Positions 50,101 to 57,659 of a stretch of DNA of 64,000 nt are shown piece by piece (the first letter of the stretch is position 1; every line of letters starts with the position of its first letter). The notes under the pieces were generated by a model. It worked only from the letters and a program-made list of their open reading frames with translations, was not told where the DNA came from and made no database searches. The translations under genes and the position numbers were made by a program. The DNA is from Apoda limacodes (lineage: Eukaryota > Arthropoda > Insecta > Lepidoptera > Limacodidae): the NCBI GenBank assembly GCA_946406115.1, contig OX291555.1:12976001-13040000 (forward strand), in the 5' to 3' direction.

Positions 50101-51644
50101 TGAGAGTGGTTGTGAACCTGCTCCACTGTTCATTATCGGGCAAAAGATCATTCAGCCAGCCCATATCCGGGAGACCATCTTTCCATTCTGCATATTTCTA
50201 CAACATATATAAGAATTACAAACTACCAATGCATATGGCACTAGGGCCAATATGACATGGACATATGACCATTTTTTGTCAAGCATTACTAAACTAAAAT
50301 CATTAAAAAATTAAGTCCCTAACTCTATCTGGTCCTTCCCTACTCCTCTTAATTATTATGTTTTTTAACATATAAAAATCAGAACTACTATTTTAAAACA
50401 CAAACCAAACATTGGTTTCTGTTAGTTTTAATTTACTCTAAATACAAAAAAAAAATTATCTAAAAACACCTATTAAACATTTTTTTTTAAACATGAACAT
50501 TTTTGAAGTTTGCTTTGTAAGAAGAGGAAATCAAAAATTTTTATGGCTGAACAAGTGGTAGTGGTTGTCTGCACTATATGTAAATGCTGAAATTGGTGTT
50601 TCCATATTTTTATAGGGATAGTAAACACATTAATCAAATTTACAAAATACCTTCTAGTAACAGAGTAAGTGTGAGCTTTTATTATTATTATCTAGTTCCT
50701 CTAACTAAACTAAATTTATGTTAGGCCCAGTTTTTTTTCCTTGTATTATTTGTAAGAATTCTACCCTTAAAATAGAAAAAAAAATATCATTCAATAAGGA
50801 AAGGTATATACTGTATATTTCATCTTTCTTATATTTTTGACCTTAATCATAATTTTATTGATTTTCAGGTTATTGTTTAAATAGTAGTTTGAAAAGAGGC
50901 ATTTTATTTAGAAGAATCATATGCATTGAATGTATCCTATGCTTTCTATACATGCATTGAATCATTCTGTTGACCAAAAATGAATGTGCTATATGTTCAA
51001 TAAGACAAAATTTCCAGTACATACTAAGAAGGTAAAGCAGTGATTGCACTGTCAAAATAGTGAATGGCCATATTGTTTGTAAGAGAACTATTTTAATGCA
51101 TTTGCAATATTATAGCTCTCAATGCCACCAACAAAACACAGCTAAAATTTACTCAGATTTCAAGTCTTTGGCAATGTAAAATGGTATGCTAATTATCTGT
51201 TAGTACATCAGGTCATAGTTACCATCAGGCAGATCTCTGGCATTCAAAGTGTTATAATATAATACCTATTATAACAATGCAAAGCCGTTGATAACAACCA
51301 ACATACCTTGTTTAAGGTCATCCCACCACCAACAGCTCCTCCTAGAACTAGATATCTAATTTTAAGTATTCCTCGGACAGCCCGAGCAACCAACATTCCA
51401 TATCGCCTTTTTTGTACATGACTAGTATCTACTGGCTTACGTAGCAATAAACTACGGCCAGACCAAACAGAAAACGCTACAGCTCTTTTGTCCACACAGG
51501 ACCAAGCCGCAGAATGTCTCATAGAAGACCTGAAACAATAGCCAATAGGTACATTACAGATTTAAAGTAAAAAGGCTAAAATATTTTGAATCGTTTTAAG
51601 GACTAAATTAATTACCTCATTCGGTTATGCAATATTCTTGACAT
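32136..51644 (-). CDS. Opa1: OPA1-type mitochondrial dynamin-like GTPase, complete, 21 coding exons, 940 aa
   Basis: Large GTPase of the mitochondrial inner membrane that drives inner-membrane fusion and cristae maintenance (established for the OPA1/Mgm1 family). Coding exons on the minus strand, 5' to 3': 51644-51616, 51529-51307, 50197-50062, 48737-48624, 48131-48042, 47958-47807, 47041-46860, 46220-46110, 45927-45798, 45295-45197, 43513-43382, 42127-41982, 41504-41343, 41050-40857, 39018-38804, 37529-37388, 36793-36580, 34568-34487, 34081-33947, 33604-33535, 32200-32136. Every junction has AG acceptor and GT donor and the phases join without a break (2823 nt including TAG). The start ATG at 51644 follows an in-frame TGA at 51668-51666. 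Visible motifs: [13 protein letters not shown] anchor, GDQSAGKTS (G1), DLPG (G3), TKVD (G4). The length is close to the 960 aa of human OPA1. A minus-strand AATAAA lies at 32008-32003. No frameshift or lost key residue seen. Confidence 0.97.
32560..32870 (-). pseudogene. 3' end of a non-LTR retrotransposon in Opa1 intron 20
   Basis: Minus-strand order matches the better copy at 37850-38385: TTCTACCATCGCACCGCTCGCC, GAACGCTTGGTTCGTGG, and the 3' end with GTCCATAGGATACGGTGAGC. Only C-terminal coding and 3' sequence remain. Confidence 0.7.
32940..33430 (+). repeat. RTE-like/SINE tails, copies 2 and 3, in Opa1 intron 20
   Basis: 32940-33176 repeats the structure of 18060-18320 (CTAGCTTTTGCCCGCGG through AATATTAGTATGGATG). 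Directly after it, 33203-33430 is a related, more diverged tail (CCTAGCTTTTATCCGCC, CAATTTTCAGCCAAATTGG). Confidence 0.65.
34330..34450 (+). repeat. tRNA-derived SINE in Opa1 intron 18
   Basis: A decayed B box (AAGTTCGATCTTCG) is followed by ATGTGATGAACATTTTGTGTTT and CTGAGTCTGGGTGTTCTCTATG, the usual order of a lepidopteran tRNA-derived SINE. It is antisense to Opa1. Confidence 0.6.
35000..35890 (+). pseudogene. Tc1-like transposase pseudogene in Opa1 intron 17
   Basis: Helix-turn-helix region: [30 protein letters not shown]. First catalytic Asp region: AFIDEKTF. Then, in other frames, [18 protein letters not shown] (second Asp) and the third block, [15 protein letters not shown] after correcting a frameshift, followed by GSMRDRADR. 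Several frameshifts and stops make it inactive. It belongs to the Tc1/mariner superfamily and is antisense to Opa1. Confidence 0.85.
37850..38385 (-). pseudogene. 5'-truncated non-LTR retrotransposon in Opa1 intron 15
   Basis: Minus-strand coding pieces: [74 protein letters not shown], ending HRLR, then a 3' UTR with GGTGACCGCTTACCATCAGG and TTTGCCACCTAAGTGGTATAAAAC. This is the best C-terminal copy of a family that recurs at 32560, 43990, 45345, 45590, 53336 and 60115. Confidence 0.8.
39158..39440. mobile_element. ~280-bp MITE in Opa1 intron 14
   Basis: AGTTCAAACCACGGATCTTGGAGTTTTAAG at the left is mirrored by CTTAAAACATCAAGATCCGTGGTTCGAACT at the right, about 28-bp inverted repeats. No coding sequence. 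Confidence 0.7.
39697..39855 (-). CDS. Candidate small secreted peptide gene (52 codons) nested in Opa1 intron 14
   Basis: The ORF from ATG at 39855 (A at -3) encodes a signal-peptide-like N-terminus, [20 protein letters not shown], followed by a short Pro-rich tail beginning [13 protein letters not shown] and containing WLDPYDID. A second in-frame ATG at 39885 would add ten residues but has a weaker context. An AATAAA overlaps the last codons (39711-39706). It lies on the same strand as Opa1, entirely within an intron, with no other repeat recognised over it. The overall form (secretion signal, then about 30 residues) is typical of insect small peptides, but I do not recognise the family securely and no function is claimed. 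It could be a chance ORF. Confidence 0.4.
   Translation of the reverse strand: MNTHALIYFLFGLAMIVSIMPHPIKYKPVEIGPVTKIWLDPYDIDTSKNKLA
40081..40540. repeat. Direct and inverted repeat cluster in Opa1 intron 14
   Basis: 40081-40160 and 40443-40540 are diverged direct repeats (CTCGA-TTAAG-GCAATG, CAATTTTTG, GCTAATGTTA-ATTC). Between them GGTACAGACAAAGAACAGGAAATGT (40164) and its inverse (near 40402-40427) form a 25-bp inverted repeat. This could be a small DNA transposon inserted into, or formed from, a duplicated segment. Confidence 0.45.
41800..41935 (-). repeat. tRNA-derived SINE in Opa1 intron 12
   Basis: The minus strand has GTGGTTTCGATTCCCCC (B-box-like) followed by GGACAAACATTAATATGATGAA, as in tRNA-derived SINEs. 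It lies in the sense orientation of Opa1, between exons 12 and 13. Confidence 0.55.
42221..42543. mobile_element. ~320-bp MITE in Opa1 intron 11
   Basis: The left end TAGCCAGATGTAAAAAAAAATAGTCGCAAAAGT is mirrored at the right (ACTTTTGCCATCATTTTTTTCACATCTAGCTA), imperfect inverted repeats of over 30 bp. No coding sequence. Confidence 0.6.
43160..43380 (+). repeat. Dispersed repeat with TGCTGAGTTTCTTGCCGG, Opa1 intron 11
   Basis: Contains GCCCTTGCTGAGTTTCTTGCCGG and ends in TGAATAAATTATATTGAATTTGAATTT, adjoining the exon 11 donor. Related sequence, inverted (AGCTGGCAAGAAGTTCT), occurs at 55245-55380 and 61495-61675. Confidence 0.5.
43990..45015 (+). pseudogene. Non-LTR retrotransposon with RT core, Opa1 intron 10
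   Basis: Plus-strand RT pieces in order: [48 protein letters not shown] (active site YADD), [19 protein letters not shown], then SKKL..RAK.YF and [10 protein letters not shown] in other frames. It ends with a deletion to the 3' tail (CGCTTAGTGGTATAAATAAAAAAATAAATA). Multiple frameshifts. It is antisense to Opa1 and belongs to the same family as 37850-38385, supplying the RT portion missing there. Confidence 0.8.
45345..45780. repeat. Two opposed non-LTR 3' tails in Opa1 intron 9
   Basis: 45345-45425 is a minus-strand 3' end (ATACCACCAAGGTGGCAAAC..ATGGACG). 45590-45780 is a plus-strand one (GGGTCGGCAATACGCG.., ending TTGTTTGCCACCCTGGTATAA). Both match the family at 37850-38385, in tail-to-tail opposition with little coding sequence left. 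Confidence 0.5.
46262..46430. repeat. Dispersed retroelement fragment in Opa1 intron 7
   Basis: TTGATGTCCACTGCTAATGG, AGGCTTCCGC and CCTGATCGCCGC resemble a sequence common in lepidopteran RTE-like 3' regions. Low certainty. Confidence 0.3.
47105..47375 (-). repeat. Dispersed repeat fragment in Opa1 intron 6
   Basis: The minus strand contains CTGTGTCCCTGCAGTGGGGA and CACTGGTCCAGTGTAGTAGA, a block recognised from lepidopteran retroelement 3' regions. The frames here (47113-47346 plus, 47157-47363 minus) are not considered genes. Confidence 0.4.
47807..50197 (-). other. Opa1: Opa1 exons 3-6: intermembrane-space linker and coiled coil
   Basis: Exon 3 (residues 85-130) holds the conserved stretch [20 protein letters not shown] just after the anchor. 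Exons 4 (48737-48624, 114 nt) and 5 (48131-48042, 90 nt) both begin and end in phase 1, so either could be skipped without a frameshift; this is the segment that is alternatively spliced and proteolytically processed in vertebrate OPA1. Exon 6 (residues ~198-248) is a charged heptad-rich coiled coil ([16 protein letters not shown]). Whether splice variants exist here is inference. Confidence 0.85.
49215..49570 (+). repeat. RTE-like/SINE repeat in Opa1 intron 3
   Basis: Opens CTATACTAATATTATAAAGAGGAAAGATTTG and contains GATTTGAAAAATTTGTTTAG, CATAGGCTACTTTTTACC and AACGGCTGAACCGATTGGG, the familiar lepidopteran RTE-derived consensus. Confidence 0.6.
51050..51135. mobile_element. MITE terminus in Opa1 intron 2
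   Basis: AATAGTGAATGGCCATATTGTTTGT and TAGCTCTCAATGCCACCAA match 1863-1955, the right end of the 516-bp MITE. The opposite end is not present. Confidence 0.55.
51307..51644 (-). other. Opa1: Opa1 exons 1-2: mitochondrial leader and inner-membrane anchor
   Basis: Exon 1 encodes only nine and two-thirds codons beginning MSRILHNRM. Exon 2 carries residues 10-84. The leader is rich in Arg, Ser and Leu with almost no acidic residues, as expected for a matrix-targeting presequence. The hydrophobic anchor [12 protein letters not shown] is at about residues 68-79 and closely resembles the human OPA1 anchor region. The 86-bp intron 1 is very short. Cleavage by the matrix processing peptidase is expected between leader and anchor, but the exact site cannot be read from sequence. 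Confidence 0.9.
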
Positions 51645-51660
51645 TATTTGTAGTATCTCT

Positions 51661-51669
51661 TCAAATCAT
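51661..51669 (-). promoter_or_regulatory. Two-codon upstream ORF before the Opa1 start
   Basis: ATG-ATT-TGA on the minus strand, ending 16 nt before the Opa1 ATG. If the transcript begins upstream, ribosomes would meet this minimal ORF first. The transcription start is unknown, so its presence in the 5' UTR is inference. Confidence 0.3.
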
Positions 51670-52129
51670 ATAAGAAATTTGTTTTGGTATTTCATAACCT
51701 CAAAATGATAAAACAAAATCACGTAATAATATCAATTGAATTGGTTAATTATTAATCCATTCAGCATCACAAAATTATGATATAAGTGTAAGGAAATAAA
51801 TAATTTCATATTTAAAAAAATGTGTAATCAAAACAATTCTTTGAAATTCATTTTTTCAAACTAAAAATTCTTTCTTTACTTGCGTCATTGAAAGTAAGGT
51901 CCGAATCGAGGTTGTTTTCCAAGCTCTGTATCTATTGGCAAAATTTAGCCAAAATGATATCATTAACACCTTTACTATTTTTGCATTGAATAATTCTTCA
52001 TAATATTTCAATTTAAATGTCTGTAAATAAACGCTGTTATTAAAACAATTACTATGCAAGGTGGTTGTTATATTATGATGGCTCAATTTTAAAAATATCT
52101 ATAATGATGTTGAATAAAATGCAATTCGG

Positions 52130-52450
52130 ACCGTAGTATGCCTCATTGACATAAGTCTATTCTCAAGAATGCTTAATTTTTTTGTTTTTTTGCAGTTGTA
52201 CGGGTCTCTGAAAAAGCTCCGGAAGGCTGTTAGGAATTTCATCCATATAGCCTAGAATAAATATATTATGAAGCCAATAATGGCGCCAAAAATCTTTATT
52301 TGTCGGGAGCGTTAAGTGAACATTCTTTCAACTTTGCTCGCCGTTACTTGGACATTGTTTTCAATTCACCCTCTATAACTCTTCGATGCGTAATTCTTCA
52401 CAGGTCTTCATAACACTGCTAAAATTTGTAGTCGAAACCTACTAGACTAA
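52130..52450. mobile_element. Inverted copy of the 516-bp MITE body, upstream of Opa1
   Basis: Read on the minus strand, 52450-52230 matches 1585-1800 (GAAGAATT-GCATCGAAGA, AAGTAACGGCGAGCAAA, ATTTTTGGCGC-ATTATTGGC). It lies 0.5-0.8 kb upstream of the Opa1 start and could overlap its promoter region. Confidence 0.55.
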
Positions 52451-53144
52451 TTTTAAAAAATAGACAAGCAAAAACACGTCTTCATTGTTTAAATCCACAT
52501 TTAACCTCCTCGAGAGTGCTTACCCCTCACTGCCCGTGTAGCCAACCTAATTTTAACGAATTAAACAAATTCTGGTGTCAACCCACCAAAAACCATTAAC
52601 ATATTATACCAGACAGATACTTTAAAATATTATTTGAAAATAATACAACAATTATTGTTATTTATATTATAAAATTATAGTTTATTTAAAAAAATCTTTA
52701 AGACAATAATCAAAATAGACATTAAAAACACTCATCTTCGGAAGAATCGCTAAGTACTTAATAATTTCCAAAGACCGAATAAGAAACGAAACAATTGTAG
52801 TTCAATATTCAAAAGAACGTTGGGTATGAACTTTTATTGATTTTGCTTTGTTTATTCAAAGTACTTAGAATACTATAAGTATGTAATTTTTGAGAAAAAA
52901 AGGTGACAAAAGTGTAGTAAGGCGTTGTGGCTCATATACCGCTACTACCAAGGCTGACGGCACGCGTCCTTCATCGTGCTATCAAAGTTTTTTCGGTAGA
53001 TCAGCATATATACAAATCAAATCGCAAGTTAAGTAGACCACGGCGGCCCCTAGGCATAACACCTCGCCTAGCAGAAGATCTTCCCTTTTCCGCCACTCCA
53101 CAATGGGAATCCCTATAAAAAAAAGTTAACATCACGCTTGAGTT

Positions 53145-54000
53145 TGACACTTGTTATTATTTGCTGATTGTTGTTCGGCTTCTGGTAGCAAAATCATAGC
53201 AAAATCTATCGCTGACTTTAAGCGTTTCGTTTAAGCAGTTTCGGCTATAAAATGTTGCTACCAAAAACGCATGTTGGGGATTGTGTTTTGCACTACTTTG
53301 ACAGCTGTCAAACGCGTTTAGTTTAAACATGTAGCCTGGACATAACGAAGGCGTTAGATCGGGACTGGCAAGGGGAAGCTGACGTCCAAAAAACCTGGTA
53401 TACTGAAGATAGCGAGGCAGTACTTCACATCGGGGCAGAGGTTGCTGCTTTACAAGTTGCAAGTTGGCCCCATATGGAGTCTGCTGCCATCTCTGGGCGA
53501 GTGCACCCGGAAACCAGCTTGGCCCTTTTGACTCTGTTCAACGACGGGCTGTGAGAATTGTCGACGATCCAAAACTCACTTTAACTCCCTATGTGTGTTC
53601 TACCGCTTATACAGTGGAATGTGTTCTGAGGAATTGTTCGAAATTATGTCCACGTCTACTTTTTACCATCGCGTCGCTTGACAACGGCAAATAATTTATT
53701 CTCACACTTTAGAACCGAAATGTTTCAAAGAAACCTCTCGCGAACGCTTGGTTTGTGGAATGAGCTTCCTGCCAAGGTTTTCTCTAAGGTCTTCAGTATG
53801 GGGTTTTTCAAGAAAGAAGTTATTACATTTTTGAAGGGTGAGCATGAGCAATGTGCGGGTGATAACACTGGTGTTGTTAGCGTCGATAGACTACGGTGAC
53901 CACTTACCTTTAGGCGAAACGTAAGCTTGTTTGCCTCCTCAGTGGTATAAAAACAAAAAGAAAATGCCACTGAAATTATCAGCTGCCCTTCGTTGGCCCG
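53145..54000 (+). mobile_element. Dispersed repeat split by an internally deleted non-LTR copy
   Basis: 53145-53335 and 53960-54000 match the uninterrupted repeat at 12120-12400. Between them lies a plus-strand non-LTR remnant: box A (ACATAACGAAGGCGTTAGATCGGG), an internal deletion, [36 protein letters not shown] and FFKKEVITFLKG, then the 3' end TTTGCCTCCTCAGTGGTATAAAAAC and a short A-rich tail. It belongs to the family at 37850-38385. 53336-53958 is the approximate insert. Confidence 0.7.
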
Positions 54001-54004
54001 ATGT

Positions 54005-54735
54005 GTGCTGAAATGTTGTTGTGATACTAAATTGCATTGCAGCAGGAACGCGCTTAAGTTCAAAAAAAAAAAAAACAAGATATGGCAACATTATTTATAA
54101 ATGTCAGACTCTTTAAAATTCGTGTGTGTGTGTATAATTGATTTACGTAAAAAAATAAATTCGTATTAAGATATCGTCATCAGTTTATTTAAATCCTGTG
54201 ACAAAAAGACTTTATTTTGGTATTCAATACTTAACTTGTGGGACGAATTGGTTTACCTAAGTGCTTTGATCGAAACATTAGACAATACCTACTTGGTTTG
54301 TGTGAGTAGTTTTATGGTTCTAAATATTTCAAGAGGTGTTATGTATGAGGATAGCCCTATTTATTTCGTGTTAATTAACATAACAGTGCCGTTGTAGACG
54401 AGGAAGTGATGATATCACGGCCAGTTCTTTGAACTTTTATCTGTAAAATGTAATATGAAGTACTCTTGTGACCGCAAGTAGGGTTTCACTTGGTCGTTTG
54501 TATTATTTTTAGCTCTTAAGAACTACAATGTACTTCTGTCGTTGTTTGTATTTTGCAATGAGTTTGTTAAGTTTTCAGTAGGTCATTTATTATATTTTTA
54601 ATTTACAATATGATCTTGTAACATTTAATATCTAATAAATTTAAGGCCTGTGAAGTCATTGTAGAGCAATTCCTATACTTTTTGTTTTTGATTTAGGTCT
54701 ATATGAATAACATAAAACAAACAAATAATAAATAA
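54005..54735. other. No gene seen
   Basis: AT-rich DNA with a TG microsatellite near 54122. Nothing else supported. Confidence 0.4.
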
Positions 54736-54739
54736 AATA

Positions 54740-54995
54740 AAATAAATATTTTTGGACATTAAACACAGCGCTGTCTGGCCCCAAAGTAAGCAAAGCTTGT
54801 GTTATGGATACCAGGCAACGGATACAGATCCATAAATATTACTTTTTTTTTTGTAAATACATACATATTATACAATAATACACCCAGACTCAAGACAAAC
54901 ACAAATGTTTTTATCACATAAATGTTTGTACAATGCGGGAATCGAACCCACACCCTCTGTGCAACAGTTGGCCACCTCACCAACTAGGCTAGGCA
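54740..54995 (-). repeat. tRNA-derived SINE, best copy
   Basis: The minus strand reads GCCTAGCCTAGTTGGTGAGG (A-box region), then GTGTGGGTTCGATTCCCGC with a perfect RNA polymerase III B box GGTTCGATTCC, then ACATTTATGTG.., TTGTCTTGAGTCTGGGTG and a tail GGGGCCAGACAGCGCTGTGT ending in ATGTCCAAAAATATTTATTT. The intact promoter boxes suggest it is, or recently was, transcribable. Related copies are at 9085-9315 and 22160-22230. Confidence 0.85.
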
Positions 54996-55244
54996 GACAA
55001 CAACATGACAAAACAGTGTCATTTAGAAGCTGCATTCTTAGTGAAACCAAATACTGTAGTGCAGTCTTTTCATGGACATAAGAGGCACTTGATCATGAAT
55101 TTTACAGCTTAATATAATTTTTTTTTGTTACTTGTTCTTGGTTGTAGCTTCTGACTATGCCCAAAAAATAGTCATGTTTCTAGTTTTTTATTTGGTTGGA
55201 CCATGCATCTACAAATCAAACAATATTTATTCAAGTTCAATTTT

Positions 55245-55380
55245 TAATTATCAATACAATCTAAACAATGTTGATTTCTGCCAAAAAGAGCTGGCAAGAA
55301 GTTCTATTTAAAGTAATAATTCAATACTTTGTAAATCAACTAACAATAACTGCATAGAAACACTTAATAATATGAACATG
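55245..55380. repeat. Dispersed repeat, copy 1 of a pair
   Basis: Matches 61495-61675 (AATACAAT-TAAACAATGT-GATTTCTGCCAAAAAG, AGCTGGCAAGAAGTTCTA). Its inverse shares TTCTTGCC with 43160-43380. Class not assigned. Confidence 0.5.
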
Positions 55381-55489
55381 CTCGCAATAATACGCATCAC
55401 TATACCTATGCCTGTTACTTAAGTAAGTAGTACATTTAAGGGTAATTTTTACTTCTCTGCAACACAACAATCTTACATGAAAATTTTCT

Positions 55490-55760
55490 TACATTAAATA
55501 AGTAAAAGTTCTTTCTAACTTTCATGTGCTCTGTTTCGTTTACACGCCAGTTTTCAAGTTTACAAGTGGGACACCCTGACTACATTAAATAAGTACAAGT
55601 TCTTTCTGGCGCTCGCCGGCCGTTGCCGCGGCACGCTCCGCTCGTTTTCGCGCGCCAACTTTTATGTGCTCCGCTCCGTTTTACGCGCCAGTTTTCAAGT
55701 TTACAAGTGGCACACCCTGACTACATTAAATAAGTACAAGTTTGTTCTGACCGTAGCTGA
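55490..55760. repeat. Inverted relatives of the 140-bp minisatellite, about two units
   Basis: ACTACATTAAATAAGTACAAG recurs at about 55492 (first A-rich version), 55580 and 55720. The middle unit (55584-55727) is the inverse of the 10150 unit, with GCTCCGCTCGTTTTCGCGCGC and GGCGCTCGCCGGCCGTTGCC. The first unit lacks the GC-rich half. Confidence 0.8.
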
Positions 55761-56204
55761 AACAGAAAATTTTGTATAAAAAATTAGCATAAGGAGCGCC
55801 ACTCCTGGGCTATGCAAGTATGATACTGTTGCCAGCTTAACCCCCGCCTTTGGTCCGGCCAAGGGGCGAAGTTGCCACTTCTATCACAACGAATGCTTCA
55901 GTTTCGGTCGTGCACGTGTGTTTTTGATATAAAATGAAATAAGTACATACTACATAAACAATTTGTAGTTTTCTAATAAGTATAGCAAATAAAATATGAT
56001 TCAAGAGTGCAAAAAGATTTTAATAATTTAGTTTGAAATAAAGGCAAAGGGTCATAAAAATATGGCATGAAAACAAACAAACAAATCTAAATAGGTGAAT
56101 TAATGTGAGTTATAAATCTATAATGGTAGGAAAGTCAAAACTGTTCATTGAATATTTTTTTAAAAGAATGCTTGGGGTGAGATCTACAATTGATACCGAA
56201 GCCA

Positions 56205-57295
56205 AAAATATAGTTTTTAGAATTTTTGTCTGTTTGTCTTTATTTATGTTCGGGATAAACTCAAAAAGTACAACATGGATTTACTTCAAATTTGGCACAA
56301 ATATTATTAAGAAGTCGGGTCAACATATAGGCTACATATTATCACGCTATCACCTACGGGGAACGAGCAGTGACCCTTTATAGCCATAGGTATACGCAAA
56401 AAAAAAACTGCAAATCGATGTAGAGTTTAGCCGTTTGGCACACAGTTCCTTAAAATATTTCCCTTGTTATGGTTATGGTGTCATCAATTTTTTTTTTTTC
56501 AGAATCCCATTGTGTGGGGGTGTCAAATGTAAGGGTGAGCCGGTTCTAAAAATATACTACACTATTACCTTTGGGCTACTTTGTTTTTTAAAATCCAAAG
56601 AGTATTTTCAAAACATACCAAGTTTGGGCCCTTCCAGGTAGAAGACGGCTCAGTATTTTTCTCTAATATATACCTTAAATGATAGTTTATATCCTCATTT
56701 TTAACCCCCTGAAAGCAATTTGGAAAATTTAAAAATTATATATTTTTTTTTAATTTTATATACACTTAAATAACACCAGTAAACAGAAGCAGCAGGGTAC
56801 AGTACAGTTCACATAAAGTCTCATAAAGATCTGAAGTTTAAGGAACCGTCTCACATTGCAATATTCAAAGGGATCCTAAGGGAAATATTTTGATCCTTAG
56901 GGTCAAAATTATTGTTTTGCCCTAAAGTACCTGTGTGCCAAACGGCTAAACTCTACATCGATTTGCAGTTTTCGAGCGAAACTGCCCTTGTACACCTGCC
57001 ACTATTATTTCTTCAACGCATTCTGTAACAATGTGTAATCTAACGTCACATATTTGACTTGCTTCTTAATTATTAATTATTCTACTCACACATAGCCATT
57101 TATTTTATGTTAAAAAATAGTGTAAAGTCATAACTTAGATGTGTTATAATTTTTCACCATATAAAAATGTTTCCTATTTGCTAACTAGATGGCGTTGGCG
57201 TCTAATTAGATCGCGCTATGGTTTCGTTCACAAAAAGCGATGTTATAGTATAACGTTCACGCAAACGACGTCGCGGGCAGCAGCTAGTAGAATAA
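56205..57295 (+). repeat. RTE-like retroelement tail interrupted by a MITE
   Basis: 56205-56400 has the start (TTTTGTCTGTTTGTCTTTATTTATGTTCGGGATAAACTC, ATGGATTTACTTCAAATTTGG). 57180-57290 has the end (GTATAACGTTCACGCAAACG, GTCGCGGGCAGCAGCTAGTA), the typical terminus of lepidopteran RTE-type tails. The 56404-56972 MITE sits between. The ORF 56105-56383 is part of this repeat and not a gene. Confidence 0.6.
56404..56972. mobile_element. 569-bp MITE with perfect 42-bp inverted repeats
   Basis: 56404-56445 and 56931-56972 are exact reverse complements over 42 bp (left end AAAACTGCAAATCGATGTAG, then AGTTTAGCCGTTTGGCACACAG). Homology continues inward (AAAATATTTCCCTT at 56454 mirrored near 56880). 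No coding sequence. Perfect ends suggest recent activity or gene conversion. Confidence 0.85.
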
Positions 57296-57545
57296 TAAAA
57301 AGTTAGCGAACCTCTTTTTTTTTAGGTGAGCACCCATTAACAATTGCCTGACAAGCCGCCTCTGATAACTGTACACATTTTTATGTTGTTATGTCAGTTC
57401 AATTTGGCACAAATTTAAGTACTTCTTAACACTTTAATTTTGTTGCTTAATATAGAATAATAAGAATCAAAATAATTACATACACTCTTATATTGATTAT
57501 TAACTTAAAGATGTTAAATAATTTTTATTAATTTCTGTTTCCATA

Positions 57546-57644
57546 TGATAAAACAAATTTAGATAAAATTCATGAACTTAAAAACATGTAGGTACATACT
57601 ACATGTTTTTATTGTCATGAATCTTATCTAAATTTGTTTTATCA
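57546..57644. other. 99-nt hairpin: two 45-nt arms, 9-nt loop
   Basis: The left arm starts TGATAAAACAAATTTAGATA and the right arm ends TATCTAAATTTGTTTTATCA. The arms pair over 45 positions with about four mismatches around a GGTACATAC loop. It could be a miniature foldback element or a precursor of small RNA; the sequence alone does not decide. No flanking target duplication was recognised. Confidence 0.6.
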
Positions 57645-57659
57645 CTAGTCACTGAAAAT

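Noticed and set aside
54900..54975. tRNA gene on the minus strand
   Set aside because: A- and B-box sequences are present but no cloverleaf with paired acceptor stem could be traced, and the sequence continues into a SINE body and tail.
56105..56383. 92-codon plus-strand ORF
   Set aside because: It overlaps the start of a recognised RTE-like tail.
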